Shown here: one piece after another, positions 24,493 to 31,660 of the stretch
How the letters are laid out: the number at the start of each line of letters is the position of its first letter
Position numbering within the stretch: position 1 is the first letter of the stretch
Source: CAYZXU01 sp964482535
Lineage (GTDB): Bacteria; Desulfobacterota; Desulfobacteria; Desulfobacterales; BuS5
Assembly: GCA_964482535.1 (NCBI GenBank)
Contig: CAYZXU010000011.1
Location: forward strand, 1 to 34,546
DNA: 34,546 nt
Direction: 5' to 3'
The notes under the pieces: generated by a model
The model's input: only the letters and a program-made list of their open reading frames with translations
Told to the model about the DNA's origin: nothing
Database searches by the model: none
Translations under genes and position numbers: made by a program

Positions 24493-26172
24493 ATGGATGA
24501 GCAGATAAAAAGAACATTTGGTATAGACCTGGGCACTACTTATTCATCTATTGCTTATGTGAATGAGTATGGCAAATCCGTAGTACTCCCTAATTCTGAA
24601 AATCAGCACATGACGCCTTCTGTTGTTTTTTTTGATGGCGGCAATATTGTTGTGGGCGATGTGGCAAAGGAAAGCTCAAAGCTTTATCCTGAAGAAGTGG
24701 TAAGTTTTGTAAAGCGTGCCATAGGTGAGTCCAATTACCTTTTTGAGTATGATGCTAAAAGCTACAGAGCTGAAGAGATATCCAGTTATATTCTACGTAA
24801 AGTTGCACAGGATGCAGAACAGAGTCTTGGCGAAAAGGTTGAGGACGTTATAATTACCTGTCCGGCATATTTTGGCATCAACGAGCGTGAAGCAACCAGG
24901 CGTGCAGGTGAAATAGCCGGTCTTAATGTTAAACAGATTATTAACGAACCGACTGCTGCTGCAATTGCATACGGCTCTGTAGATGACTCCAAACAAAAGG
25001 TTGTACTGGTTTATGACCTTGGCGGCGGCACCTTTGATATTACCATGATTGATATCCGTCCTGATACAATTGAGGTTATCTGTACAGGTGGGGATCATAA
25101 TCTGGGGGGTAAGGACTGGGATGACCGTATTATCACATTTATGGTTCAGGAATTCCATAAGGCAACAGGTACTAATGAAGATATTTTAGAAGACCCTGAT
25201 ACCTGCCAGGATATGCAGCTTTCATCCGAAAAAGCAAAAAAAATTCTGGCTCAAAGGGATAAGACGCCTATATCTATCACACATGGAGGTGAAAGAGTTA
25301 AACTTGAACTCCATAGGGAAAAGTTTGAGGCCATAACCCAGGATCTGCTTGAAAGAACTATAACCCTTGCCAAAGATATGCTGCTGGAAGCCAGAAAAAA
25401 GGGGTATGATAAATTTGATGAATTAATACTTGTTGGAGGAGCAACGCGCATGCCCGCTGTTGCAAGGCGTATAAAACAAGAATTTTTAATAGAGACTAAA
25501 ACATTTGACCCTGATGAAGCAGTGGCAAAGGGAGCAGCAATTTATGGATGGAAGCTTGCTTTAAATGACAGATTAATAAAACGTGTTGCTGAAAAAACAA
25601 ATGTGGATGCGGATCAGTTTGAAGATATTATAGAATTAACCGATGCTGTAAAACTGACGACTGAGCAATTGAATGTGGCTGCTCAGGAGGTTGCTGATTC
25701 AACCGGTTATACTCTGGCGGCTGTCAAAAGCTCTACTGTAAAGATTAAAGATGTTGCAAGCAAAAGTTTTGGCGTTGTGGTATGGAACCAAAATCAGGAA
25801 GAGGTGGTTTTTAACCTGATTTTAAAAAACACTCCGGTTCCCTTTAATGCCGGCAAAGCTTTTTTCACAGGTGTGGCCAATCAGGAAAAAGTTTTAATCA
25901 GAATTATGGAAAACGAAACAAGCGAAAAAACAATCCCCACTGGTCACGCAACGGAAATAGGCACTGCCGTGCTTGAGCTTCCCATGAATCTTCCGGAGGA
26001 TTTGCGTGTTGACATAAAATTTCAACTTAATAAGGAAGGTCGTCTTCAGATTACAGCCGTTGAAACAGCAGATCTAAGGTCAGTAGAAGTTATAATTAAT
26101 ACAGATTCCGTTATTAAAGGCAAAGATCTTGAAGAGGCTAAAACCAGGAGTCAAGGTCTTGTTGTTCATTAA
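24493..26172 (+). CDS. Lidless Hsp70-family chaperone (HscC-size DnaK homologue)
   Basis: Hsp70 protein of 559 residues. The ATPase domain (about 1-370) is complete: phosphate-1 GIDLGTTYSSIAYV (10-23), NEPTAAAIAYG, phosphate-2 VYDLGGGTFDITMIDI, and adenosine motif VGGATRMPAV. After it comes an unusual segment of about 50 residues (LIKRVAEKTNVDADQF onward) in place of the canonical VLLLDV linker. A beta substrate domain follows (ending near LQITAVETADLRSVEV), and the protein stops without the helical lid. DnaK is about 640 residues; E. coli HscC, also lidless, is 556. ATG 24493 is chosen for AAAGGAG at 24481-24487; a TTG 18 bases upstream is in frame. The gene 52 bp downstream encodes a membrane J-like protein and is the likely partner. 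This is not the housekeeping DnaK. Confidence 0.88.
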   Translation: MDEQIKRTFGIDLGTTYSSIAYVNEYGKSVVLPNSENQHMTPSVVFFDGGNIVVGDVAKESSKLYPEEVVSFVKRAIGESNYLFEYDAKSYRAEEISSYILRKVAQDAEQSLGEKVEDVIITCPAYFGINEREATRRAGEIAGLNVKQIINEPTAAAIAYGSVDDSKQKVVLVYDLGGGTFDITMIDIRPDTIEVICTGGDHNLGGKDWDDRIITFMVQEFHKATGTNEDILEDPDTCQDMQLSSEKAKKILAQRDKTPISITHGGERVKLELHREKFEAITQDLLERTITLAKDMLLEARKKGYDKFDELILVGGATRMPAVARRIKQEFLIETKTFDPDEAVAKGAAIYGWKLALNDRLIKRVAEKTNVDADQFEDIIELTDAVKLTTEQLNVAAQEVADSTGYTLAAVKSSTVKIKDVASKSFGVVVWNQNQEEVVFNLILKNTPVPFNAGKAFFTGVANQEKVLIRIMENETSEKTIPTGHATEIGTAVLELPMNLPEDLRVDIKFQLNKEGRLQITAVETADLRSVEVIINTDSVIKGKDLEEAKTRSQGLVVH

Positions 26173-26223
26173 AAAACGATCACCACAAAATTTTCAGGAA
26201 ACTATTGTCACCGGAAATGATTT

Positions 26224-28701
26224 ATGAAAAGGCAAAATTTTTATCTGTTACTTGATCTTTCAGTTGATCCTGCAGAGAATGATCAAAAAGTTATTGCTCA
26301 GGCATTAAAAAAAAAGCAGGCTCTGTGGAGTAAGCTGAGAACGCATCCAACAAAAGGTACGCACGCCAAACAGAATATCGGATTTATTCCTGAAATTCGC
26401 AGGGTAATGGCTGACCCTGAGCTGAGAGAAAAAGAGGCTCTTGCTGCAAAAAAAATACTTAAGAAGAGGGAAGAGAAAAAATATTTTAAAATAGATGAGC
26501 AGATAAGGCTGCTTGTAAGCAAGGGCAATATAACTGACATGGAAGCTGAAAGGCTTGCAGATCTGAACTCCATAGACAGGGAAGTGATTTTAAATCGTTC
26601 CAGCGAGCTGATAAAAAAAGAATTCCAGGAAATTGACATACATATTAATAAATTTCTCAAACGGGGCAGTGTTACAAAAAAGGATATTAAAAAATTTGCA
26701 AAGCAACATTCAGTTAAAGAGGATAGAGTCAAAGAAAAACTAAAACTGAAAAGAAAAGAAAATCTTGCTGAAATTGAGGCATATATAAACATACGCATGG
26801 TAAAAGGCTATGTTGAAGCCGGTGAGATTGCCAGCCTTGCCGATTTTTATTCCGTTGAAAAAGGAACTGTCCTCAGGTTTGTTAAATGTCCTGTAAGAAA
26901 AAAAGGTGATAAAAAAGCAGTTGAATCCCAAGCCATGGATGAGACTGTTTACAGGGTTATAAACGATAATTTAAAGATTATCGGCAAATCATCACTCTAT
27001 GATTTTTTGGGCTTATGGCTGAGCTCAGGCCTTGAAGAACTTCAGGGAAAAGCCAAAGCCATAGAGACTCAGATTAGAAAAGTTGGTATAAAGAACGCTG
27101 CTGTTACAGCAAGTGAAGCTTTGGCTGGTCATTGTTTGACGGTTTTTATGACACCTGAAAGCCGTAATGCTTATGACGTCAGCAGAGAAAAAAACAGCCT
27201 GATAAATTTAAATACAGATATTGATATTGCAGGATTTGACGGTAAAATATATTGGCAGTATTTTGATATTCTTATCAAAAAAGCAATGGGAGCTGGAGTA
27301 AATCCTGAAGATGCGTTTAAATATATTAAACAGTACAGTGCAGATAAAGGATGGAGTTTCACAAAAAAGCCAAAGAAAAAAAATACGCAGGCTTTAGTAA
27401 TCTTTGCATCTGTTCTTGCTGTAATTTTAATTGCAGGCGCTTTTTTTACATATTCGAAGCTAAAGGAGCAGCGCATATTCAGGGAGTATAACGAAGCGCT
27501 TCTGAGTTTAAAGCGAGAAAAGACGCTGGAAAAAAAGGAGCAAATATTAAATGATTTTATAAAATTATATCAAAAAGGCAAATATCGTTCTGATGCCCAA
27601 AGCAGGCTGAATAACATTAAAAAAAGTATAGTCAAAAGGGATTTTACAAATGCATTGGCTGGGGTTGTAGAATTTGAAAAAACAAAGGAGTTTGAAAAAG
27701 CTCTTGATGTATGCAGAAACTATTTGAAAATATATCCCCAAAGTCTATATACTGGAAAAATTAAGAAAAAAATTTCAGAATTATCTAAAAATCTGGATGA
27801 TAAAAACTATGAAAATTTAAAAAATGCAGCTTTAAAAAACTGTTTTGAAAAGATTGCTTTATTTGATGGTTTCCTTAAAAAATATCCTAAAAACAAACAT
27901 CTTAAAGATGTAAAAAACATGATTTTACAACTGGAGGATGAGTGTTATTATTTTTTAAAAGATCAGTTGATTTTATATGAAAAACAGGAGAACTGGAAGG
28001 AGTGCCATCGTCTTTGCAGTATATATACAGAGTTCTATAAACATAAAAAATTTTACGGTGAAATTAAAAATTATCAGACAGATTATCGAAATAAAGTATG
28101 GGCTACGGATGTTTTTAATGGATTAAAAGATCAGGCTTTAAGTAAAAAGGATGATTACACTGCTGCCAAACAGATTTATATCGATTATCTTAAAAAACAC
28201 CCTGAACCATTTTTGAAAAAAATGATAATCAATGAATTGCTCAAAGTTGAAAAAAATGAAAAATTGGCAAAGATAAGAGATGATAAAAACAGATTAAAAA
28301 TTTTGCTTAACAAAATCGGCAAAGATAGATATATTGAAAACCCAAAAGGCATTGTGTATGATAAAAAAACAGGATTAATGTGGTGTCTGTTTGACTCTCA
28401 AATTGAAAAGGCTGAGTGCCTTGATTATGAATCTGCTGTAACCTACGCAGCACAATTAAAAACAGGTGGTTATACAGACTGGAGGCTCCCTGGCGCCAAA
28501 GAGCTGCAAACTATTTATAAAACCAAACCTTTTTTTCCTGTACTTGAAATTAAATGGTACTGGAGCACAGATAAATTCAGGCGGTTTTCAGAGAGATGGG
28601 TAACTACGATTGATGTTGTAAATTCAAGCAAAGAGATCCCGCTGGAAAAAGAACAAAAAGATTCACTCCAGTGTGGTTCGGTCAGAGCGGTAAGGCCTTA
28701 G
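26224..28701 (+). CDS. Single-pass membrane protein with two J-like domains, tandem repeats and C-terminal DUF1566 domain
   Basis: An 825-residue protein I do not know as a named family. Residues 5-75 resemble a J domain (FYLLLDLSVDPAENDQ, helix II, then VMADPELREKEA), with HPT at 41-43 where active J proteins have HPD. Three repeats of about 47 residues follow (90-123, 137-173, 184-220). Residues 257-320 are a second J-like segment: SLYDFLGLWLSSGLEEL to FMTPESRNAYDVS. A lysine-rich stretch (381-387) precedes one membrane helix (390-410), which predicts a cytoplasmic N-terminus. Residues 411 to about 700 are helical and lysine-rich with TPR-like spacing. Residues 709-825 are a DUF1566 (Lcl-type) domain: GIVYDKKTGLMW, GYTDWRLPGAKEL and SVRAVRP. 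Likely co-chaperone of the Hsp70 52 bp upstream; the J-domain reading is by eye. Confidence 0.75.
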   Translation: MKRQNFYLLLDLSVDPAENDQKVIAQALKKKQALWSKLRTHPTKGTHAKQNIGFIPEIRRVMADPELREKEALAAKKILKKREEKKYFKIDEQIRLLVSKGNITDMEAERLADLNSIDREVILNRSSELIKKEFQEIDIHINKFLKRGSVTKKDIKKFAKQHSVKEDRVKEKLKLKRKENLAEIEAYINIRMVKGYVEAGEIASLADFYSVEKGTVLRFVKCPVRKKGDKKAVESQAMDETVYRVINDNLKIIGKSSLYDFLGLWLSSGLEELQGKAKAIETQIRKVGIKNAAVTASEALAGHCLTVFMTPESRNAYDVSREKNSLINLNTDIDIAGFDGKIYWQYFDILIKKAMGAGVNPEDAFKYIKQYSADKGWSFTKKPKKKNTQALVIFASVLAVILIAGAFFTYSKLKEQRIFREYNEALLSLKREKTLEKKEQILNDFIKLYQKGKYRSDAQSRLNNIKKSIVKRDFTNALAGVVEFEKTKEFEKALDVCRNYLKIYPQSLYTGKIKKKISELSKNLDDKNYENLKNAALKNCFEKIALFDGFLKKYPKNKHLKDVKNMILQLEDECYYFLKDQLILYEKQENWKECHRLCSIYTEFYKHKKFYGEIKNYQTDYRNKVWATDVFNGLKDQALSKKDDYTAAKQIYIDYLKKHPEPFLKKMIINELLKVEKNEKLAKIRDDKNRLKILLNKIGKDRYIENPKGIVYDKKTGLMWCLFDSQIEKAECLDYESAVTYAAQLKTGGYTDWRLPGAKELQTIYKTKPFFPVLEIKWYWSTDKFRRFSERWVTTIDVVNSSKEIPLEKEQKDSLQCGSVRAVRP
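26491..26883 (+). repeat. Three tandem protein repeats of about 47 residues inside the J-like membrane protein
   Basis: Residues 90-123, 137-173 and 184-220 share the pattern I(D/E)xxI...GxVxxxDIxxLAxxxSVxxxxV. Instances are GNITDMEAERLADLNSIDRE, GSVTKKDIKKFAKQHSVKED and GYVEAGEIASLADFYSVEKG. They are diverged at the DNA level, so this is an old protein-level repeat and not a recent duplication. Confidence 0.7.
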
Positions 28702-28712
28702 ATTTTAAAATT

Positions 28713-28952
28713 ATGCCAGAAACGGAATCATTAAAAAAATATTACAGGGTTGACAAAAAAAAAATAGGTTATATTAAATTTATTATTGAAGCTTATGACG
28801 GTATTGCTGTTTTGACAACTGTGGACTCCGGCAAAGGGATTATATCGCTTAGTATACCTCCAGGGTGTGAAACTGATATTAAAGATCTCATGGAGAATTT
28901 GAGCAAACGGATTATGATAAAAAAATATGAAGAAAAAATCAGTATATATTAA
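28713..28952 (+). CDS. DUF4911 small protein
   Basis: A 79-residue protein resembling the DUF4911 family, common in deltaproteobacterial lineages and without known function. The core is YYRVDKKKIGYIKFIIEAYDGIAVLTTVD followed, after a short turn, by SLSIPPGCETDIKDLMENL. I chose ATG 28713, 11 bases after the upstream stop; a GTG at 28671 is in frame but would overlap the preceding gene and add an atypical tail. The family's N-terminus is usually short before the YRVD motif, which supports this choice. Its last 26 bases overlap miaB, so it is probably coupled to the tRNA-modifying enzyme. No catalytic motif is visible. Confidence 0.75.
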   Translation: MPETESLKKYYRVDKKKIGYIKFIIEAYDGIAVLTTVDSGKGIISLSIPPGCETDIKDLMENLSKRIMIKKYEEKISIY

Positions 28953-30366
28953 TACAATTGGCTGTCAGATGAACGTATATGACACCGAACAGATAATCAG
29001 GGCTCTTTTTACCATCGGCTACAGGCCTGTAGCTTTGATGGATAAGGCTGACCTTATAATTGTGAACACATGTGCAATCAGGGAAAAGGCGGAGCAAAAG
29101 GCTTTCAGTTTTTTGGGACGTCTTGCTGCCATGAAAAGAAAAAATCCCGGGCTTATTGTGGGGATAGGCGGTTGTGTGGCTCAACAGGAGGGAAGAAAAA
29201 TATTTAAGCGTATGCCACATGTTGATCTTGTTTTCGGGACAAGGGCAATAGGTCGTTTGCATCATATTATTCAGCAGATAGAATCAAAAAAATGCCGTAT
29301 CGTTGATGTTGAAATAGAAAATGACAGATGCGATTTTATCTCTTTAAATGATATAAATGGTAATGCCGACCTTGAAAATAAATCAAAATTCGTGACCATA
29401 ATGCAGGGATGTGATAATTTTTGCACATACTGTGTGGTTCCATATGTCCGGGGCAGAGAGATAAGCAGAAAACCTGAAGATATTATTAATGAAATAGGCA
29501 AGCTTGTTGATTCAGGAGTTCGGGAGATTACGCTTTTAGGCCAGAATGTTAACAGCTATGGGAAAAAAGAGGGGCTGTGCTCTTTCCCTGAGCTTTTATC
29601 TCTTGTTAATGACATTGAAGGTCTGTCCAGGATAAGATTTACAACTTCCCACCCAAAAGATCTTTCCAAAGAGCTGATATTAGCTTTTAACTATTTGGAT
29701 AAATTATGCAATCATATCCACCTGCCGGTTCAATCCGGTTCAAATAAAATTCTAAAAAAAATGAACAGAAAATATACAAGAGAACTATATATTGAAAACA
29801 TAGAAAAATTGCGGCATAATTGTGTTGATATTGCAGTAACATCGGATATTATTGTTGGTTTTCCTGGTGAAACGGAATCTGATTTTGAAGATACAATAAG
29901 CCTGGTTAATCATGTTAAATTCGATGGGCTTTTTGCCTTTATATATTCTGACCGTCCCAATGCTCCGGCTGCAGGTTTTTTAAATAAGGTGCCTGAAAAG
30001 GAAAAAAAAGAGAGATTGCAAAGATTGCTGGATTTGCAGAAAATTCATACTGACAAAAATAACAGGGCGCTCACAGGTTCGGTTGAGAAGGTTCTTGTTG
30101 AAGGTTTAAGCAAGATGCAGTGTATCGGGAAATCAGAAAAAGCAGATGGGGTTCAGGAGTGGACAGGCCGCACATCTACAAATAGAATAGTTAATTTTAT
30201 TGACCCTGCATTCTGTAACAGTGGTAAAGAATCCATGCATATTGCCGCCGGGAAAATGGTTGATGTAAAAATTGAAAAGGCAATGGCCCATTCAGTCTGG
30301 GGCAAAGCCGTCAAAACTGAGCCGGAATTAATCAATTCGAAGGGAGTTAAAAGTTATGCTGCATAA
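28927..30366 (+). CDS. miaB: tRNA-2-methylthio-N6-dimethylallyladenosine synthase MiaB
   Basis: Radical SAM methylthiotransferase that converts i6A37 to ms2i6A37 in tRNAs reading UNN codons. At 479 residues it is of normal or slightly long length. The UPF0004 domain holds the auxiliary-cluster cysteines C13 (TIGCQMN), C49 (NTCAIREKAEQK) and C83 (GGCVAQQ). The radical SAM triad is C162, C166 and C169 (GCDNFCTYC), followed by VPYVRGRE, which is diagnostic. A C-terminal TRAM domain covers about 395-460. Specific features such as HLPVQSGSNKILKKMNRKYTRE support MiaB over RimO or MtaB. ATG 28927 lies inside the end of the DUF4911 gene; the stop overlaps the next start. Confidence 0.95.
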   Translation: MKKKSVYINTIGCQMNVYDTEQIIRALFTIGYRPVALMDKADLIIVNTCAIREKAEQKAFSFLGRLAAMKRKNPGLIVGIGGCVAQQEGRKIFKRMPHVDLVFGTRAIGRLHHIIQQIESKKCRIVDVEIENDRCDFISLNDINGNADLENKSKFVTIMQGCDNFCTYCVVPYVRGREISRKPEDIINEIGKLVDSGVREITLLGQNVNSYGKKEGLCSFPELLSLVNDIEGLSRIRFTTSHPKDLSKELILAFNYLDKLCNHIHLPVQSGSNKILKKMNRKYTRELYIENIEKLRHNCVDIAVTSDIIVGFPGETESDFEDTISLVNHVKFDGLFAFIYSDRPNAPAAGFLNKVPEKEKKERLQRLLDLQKIHTDKNNRALTGSVEKVLVEGLSKMQCIGKSEKADGVQEWTGRTSTNRIVNFIDPAFCNSGKESMHIAAGKMVDVKIEKAMAHSVWGKAVKTEPELINSKGVKSYAA

Positions 30367-30859
30367 GGTTAGCATAGCGGGTCTGACCATTGATCCTGCC
30401 TCAAACACACCAATTCTTATATTAAAATCGTCTGATGATGACAAATCAATTCCCATTTGGATAGGCGTACTTGAAGCTACTTCCATAGCTTCTGTTATAC
30501 AGAATGTCAAATTTGACCGTCCAATGACCCACGATCTTTTCAAGAATTTAATTGAAGTTTTAAATATAACTGTGGAAAAAATTGAAGTCTGCGACATAAG
30601 AGACAATACTTTTTATGCTAAAATATATTTTATTTCCGAGGATAAAAATTTCATAATGGATGCAAGGCCAAGCGATGCAATTGCCATAGCCTTGAGATGT
30701 AAGGCTCCCATATATGTTGATGATAATGTGATAAAAAAGACCAACAGCATTTCTACATCTGAGCCTGGAGAGCCTGTGGATAAAAGCGAAGAGGCAGAAA
30801 AATGGACCAAATATCTTGAAAATCTTGATGCTGAAAATTTTGGGAAATATAAAATATGA
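30356..30859 (+). CDS. Bifunctional nuclease family protein (DUF151)
   Basis: A 167-residue DUF151/BFN-family protein. The family is recognised from LTIDPASNTPILILKSSDDDKSIPIWIGVLEATSIA, the conserved RPMTHDLFKNLIE, and DARPSDAIAIALRCKAPIYV. Plant members have DNase and RNase activity; the Thermotoga structure is trimeric, and bacterial roles remain poorly defined. The C-terminal 35 residues (KSEEAEKWTKYLENLDAENFGKYKI) are charged and helical, as in many bacterial members. ATG 30356 overlaps miaB by 11 bases, and the stop overlaps the PHP gene as ATGA. miaB-DUF151 adjacency is common in deltaproteobacterial genomes. Confidence 0.9.
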   Translation: MLHKVSIAGLTIDPASNTPILILKSSDDDKSIPIWIGVLEATSIASVIQNVKFDRPMTHDLFKNLIEVLNITVEKIEVCDIRDNTFYAKIYFISEDKNFIMDARPSDAIAIALRCKAPIYVDDNVIKKTNSISTSEPGEPVDKSEEAEKWTKYLENLDAENFGKYKI

Positions 30860-31491
30860 TTGATCTTCACACACATACAATTTTCAGTGACGGCAAGCTG
30901 ATTCCTTCAGAACTTGTTAGAAGAGCTGAATTTGCAGGTTTGAAGGCTATTGGAATCACAGACCATGTTGATTTTTCCAATATTGATTTTATTATTCCAA
31001 GAATAGTCGATGTGGCCGAAAAGCTTAACAGGGTTTCCAGGGTAAAGGTTATACCTGGAGCAGAGATTACCCATGTGCCTCCGTCACAGATAGCCGCAAT
31101 TGCGGCAAAGGCTCGTTTGGCAGGCGCAAAAATAGTAATCGTGCACGGTGAAACAATTGTGGAGCCGGTGGCACAAGGTACAAACTCGGCAGCGCTTGAT
31201 GCTGATATAGATATACTGGCACACCCGGGGCTTATAAGCCAGGAGGATGTCATAACTGCAAAAGAAAAGGGCATCTTTCTTGAAATATCTGCTCGCAAAG
31301 GGCATTCTTTAACCAACGGGCATGTTGCCAGACTTGCATCTGAATCAGGAGCGCCAGTTGTAATTAATACCGATTCACATGGGCCTGGTGACCTTATTGA
31401 TGAAAAAATGGCAATAAAGATTGTTCTCGGCGCCGGATTAACAGAGGCGGATTATAAAATAATGCAGAAAAACGCAGCCTCGTTTCTTTGA
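30856..31491 (+). CDS. PHP-domain phosphoesterase (histidinol-phosphatase-like)
   Basis: A 211-residue PHP-superfamily metal-dependent phosphoesterase. The metal ligands are laid out in the usual order: H5 and H7 in DLHTHT, GITDHVDFSN, VHGETIVEP, ILAHPGLI, and the late DSH in INTDSHGPGDL. Conservation of all motifs suggests an active enzyme, but the PHP fold serves histidinol phosphatases, polymerase-associated domains and nucleotide phosphatases alike. No his gene is near, so the substrate is open. It overlaps the DUF151 gene by 4 bases and ends the set begun by DUF4911-miaB. Confidence 0.88.
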   Translation: MIDLHTHTIFSDGKLIPSELVRRAEFAGLKAIGITDHVDFSNIDFIIPRIVDVAEKLNRVSRVKVIPGAEITHVPPSQIAAIAAKARLAGAKIVIVHGETIVEPVAQGTNSAALDADIDILAHPGLISQEDVITAKEKGIFLEISARKGHSLTNGHVARLASESGAPVVINTDSHGPGDLIDEKMAIKIVLGAGLTEADYKIMQKNAASFL

Positions 31492-31525
31492 GGCCTTTGA
31501 ACAATCTTAGATACTGCCACCACAA

Positions 31526-31605
31526 TGTCATTCCCGCGGAGGCGGGAATCCATGAATTGTGTAACTGTTTGGAAATACTGGATTCCCATTTTTATGGGAA
31601 TGACA
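31526..31605. repeat. 80-bp palindromic repeat element (paired ATTCCC hairpins)
   Basis: The element is bounded by TGTCATTCCC (31526-31535) and GGGAATGACA (31596-31605), which are perfect inverted copies. Each end also forms its own hairpin: ATTCCCGC/GCGGGAAT (31530-31537 and 31542-31549), and ATTCCCAT/ATGGGAAT (31582-31589 and 31594-31601). GGAATCCA and TGGATTCC mirror each other inside. This arrangement is typical of REP/BIME-like or small non-autonomous elements found in many copies per genome. It lies between the convergent PHP and radical SAM genes and may also act as a terminator for both. Confidence 0.85.
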
Positions 31606-31660
31606 AACAAAGGCAAAATCCGACTTTTTACGAAACCATCAAAGTTAATGCATTGCAAAA

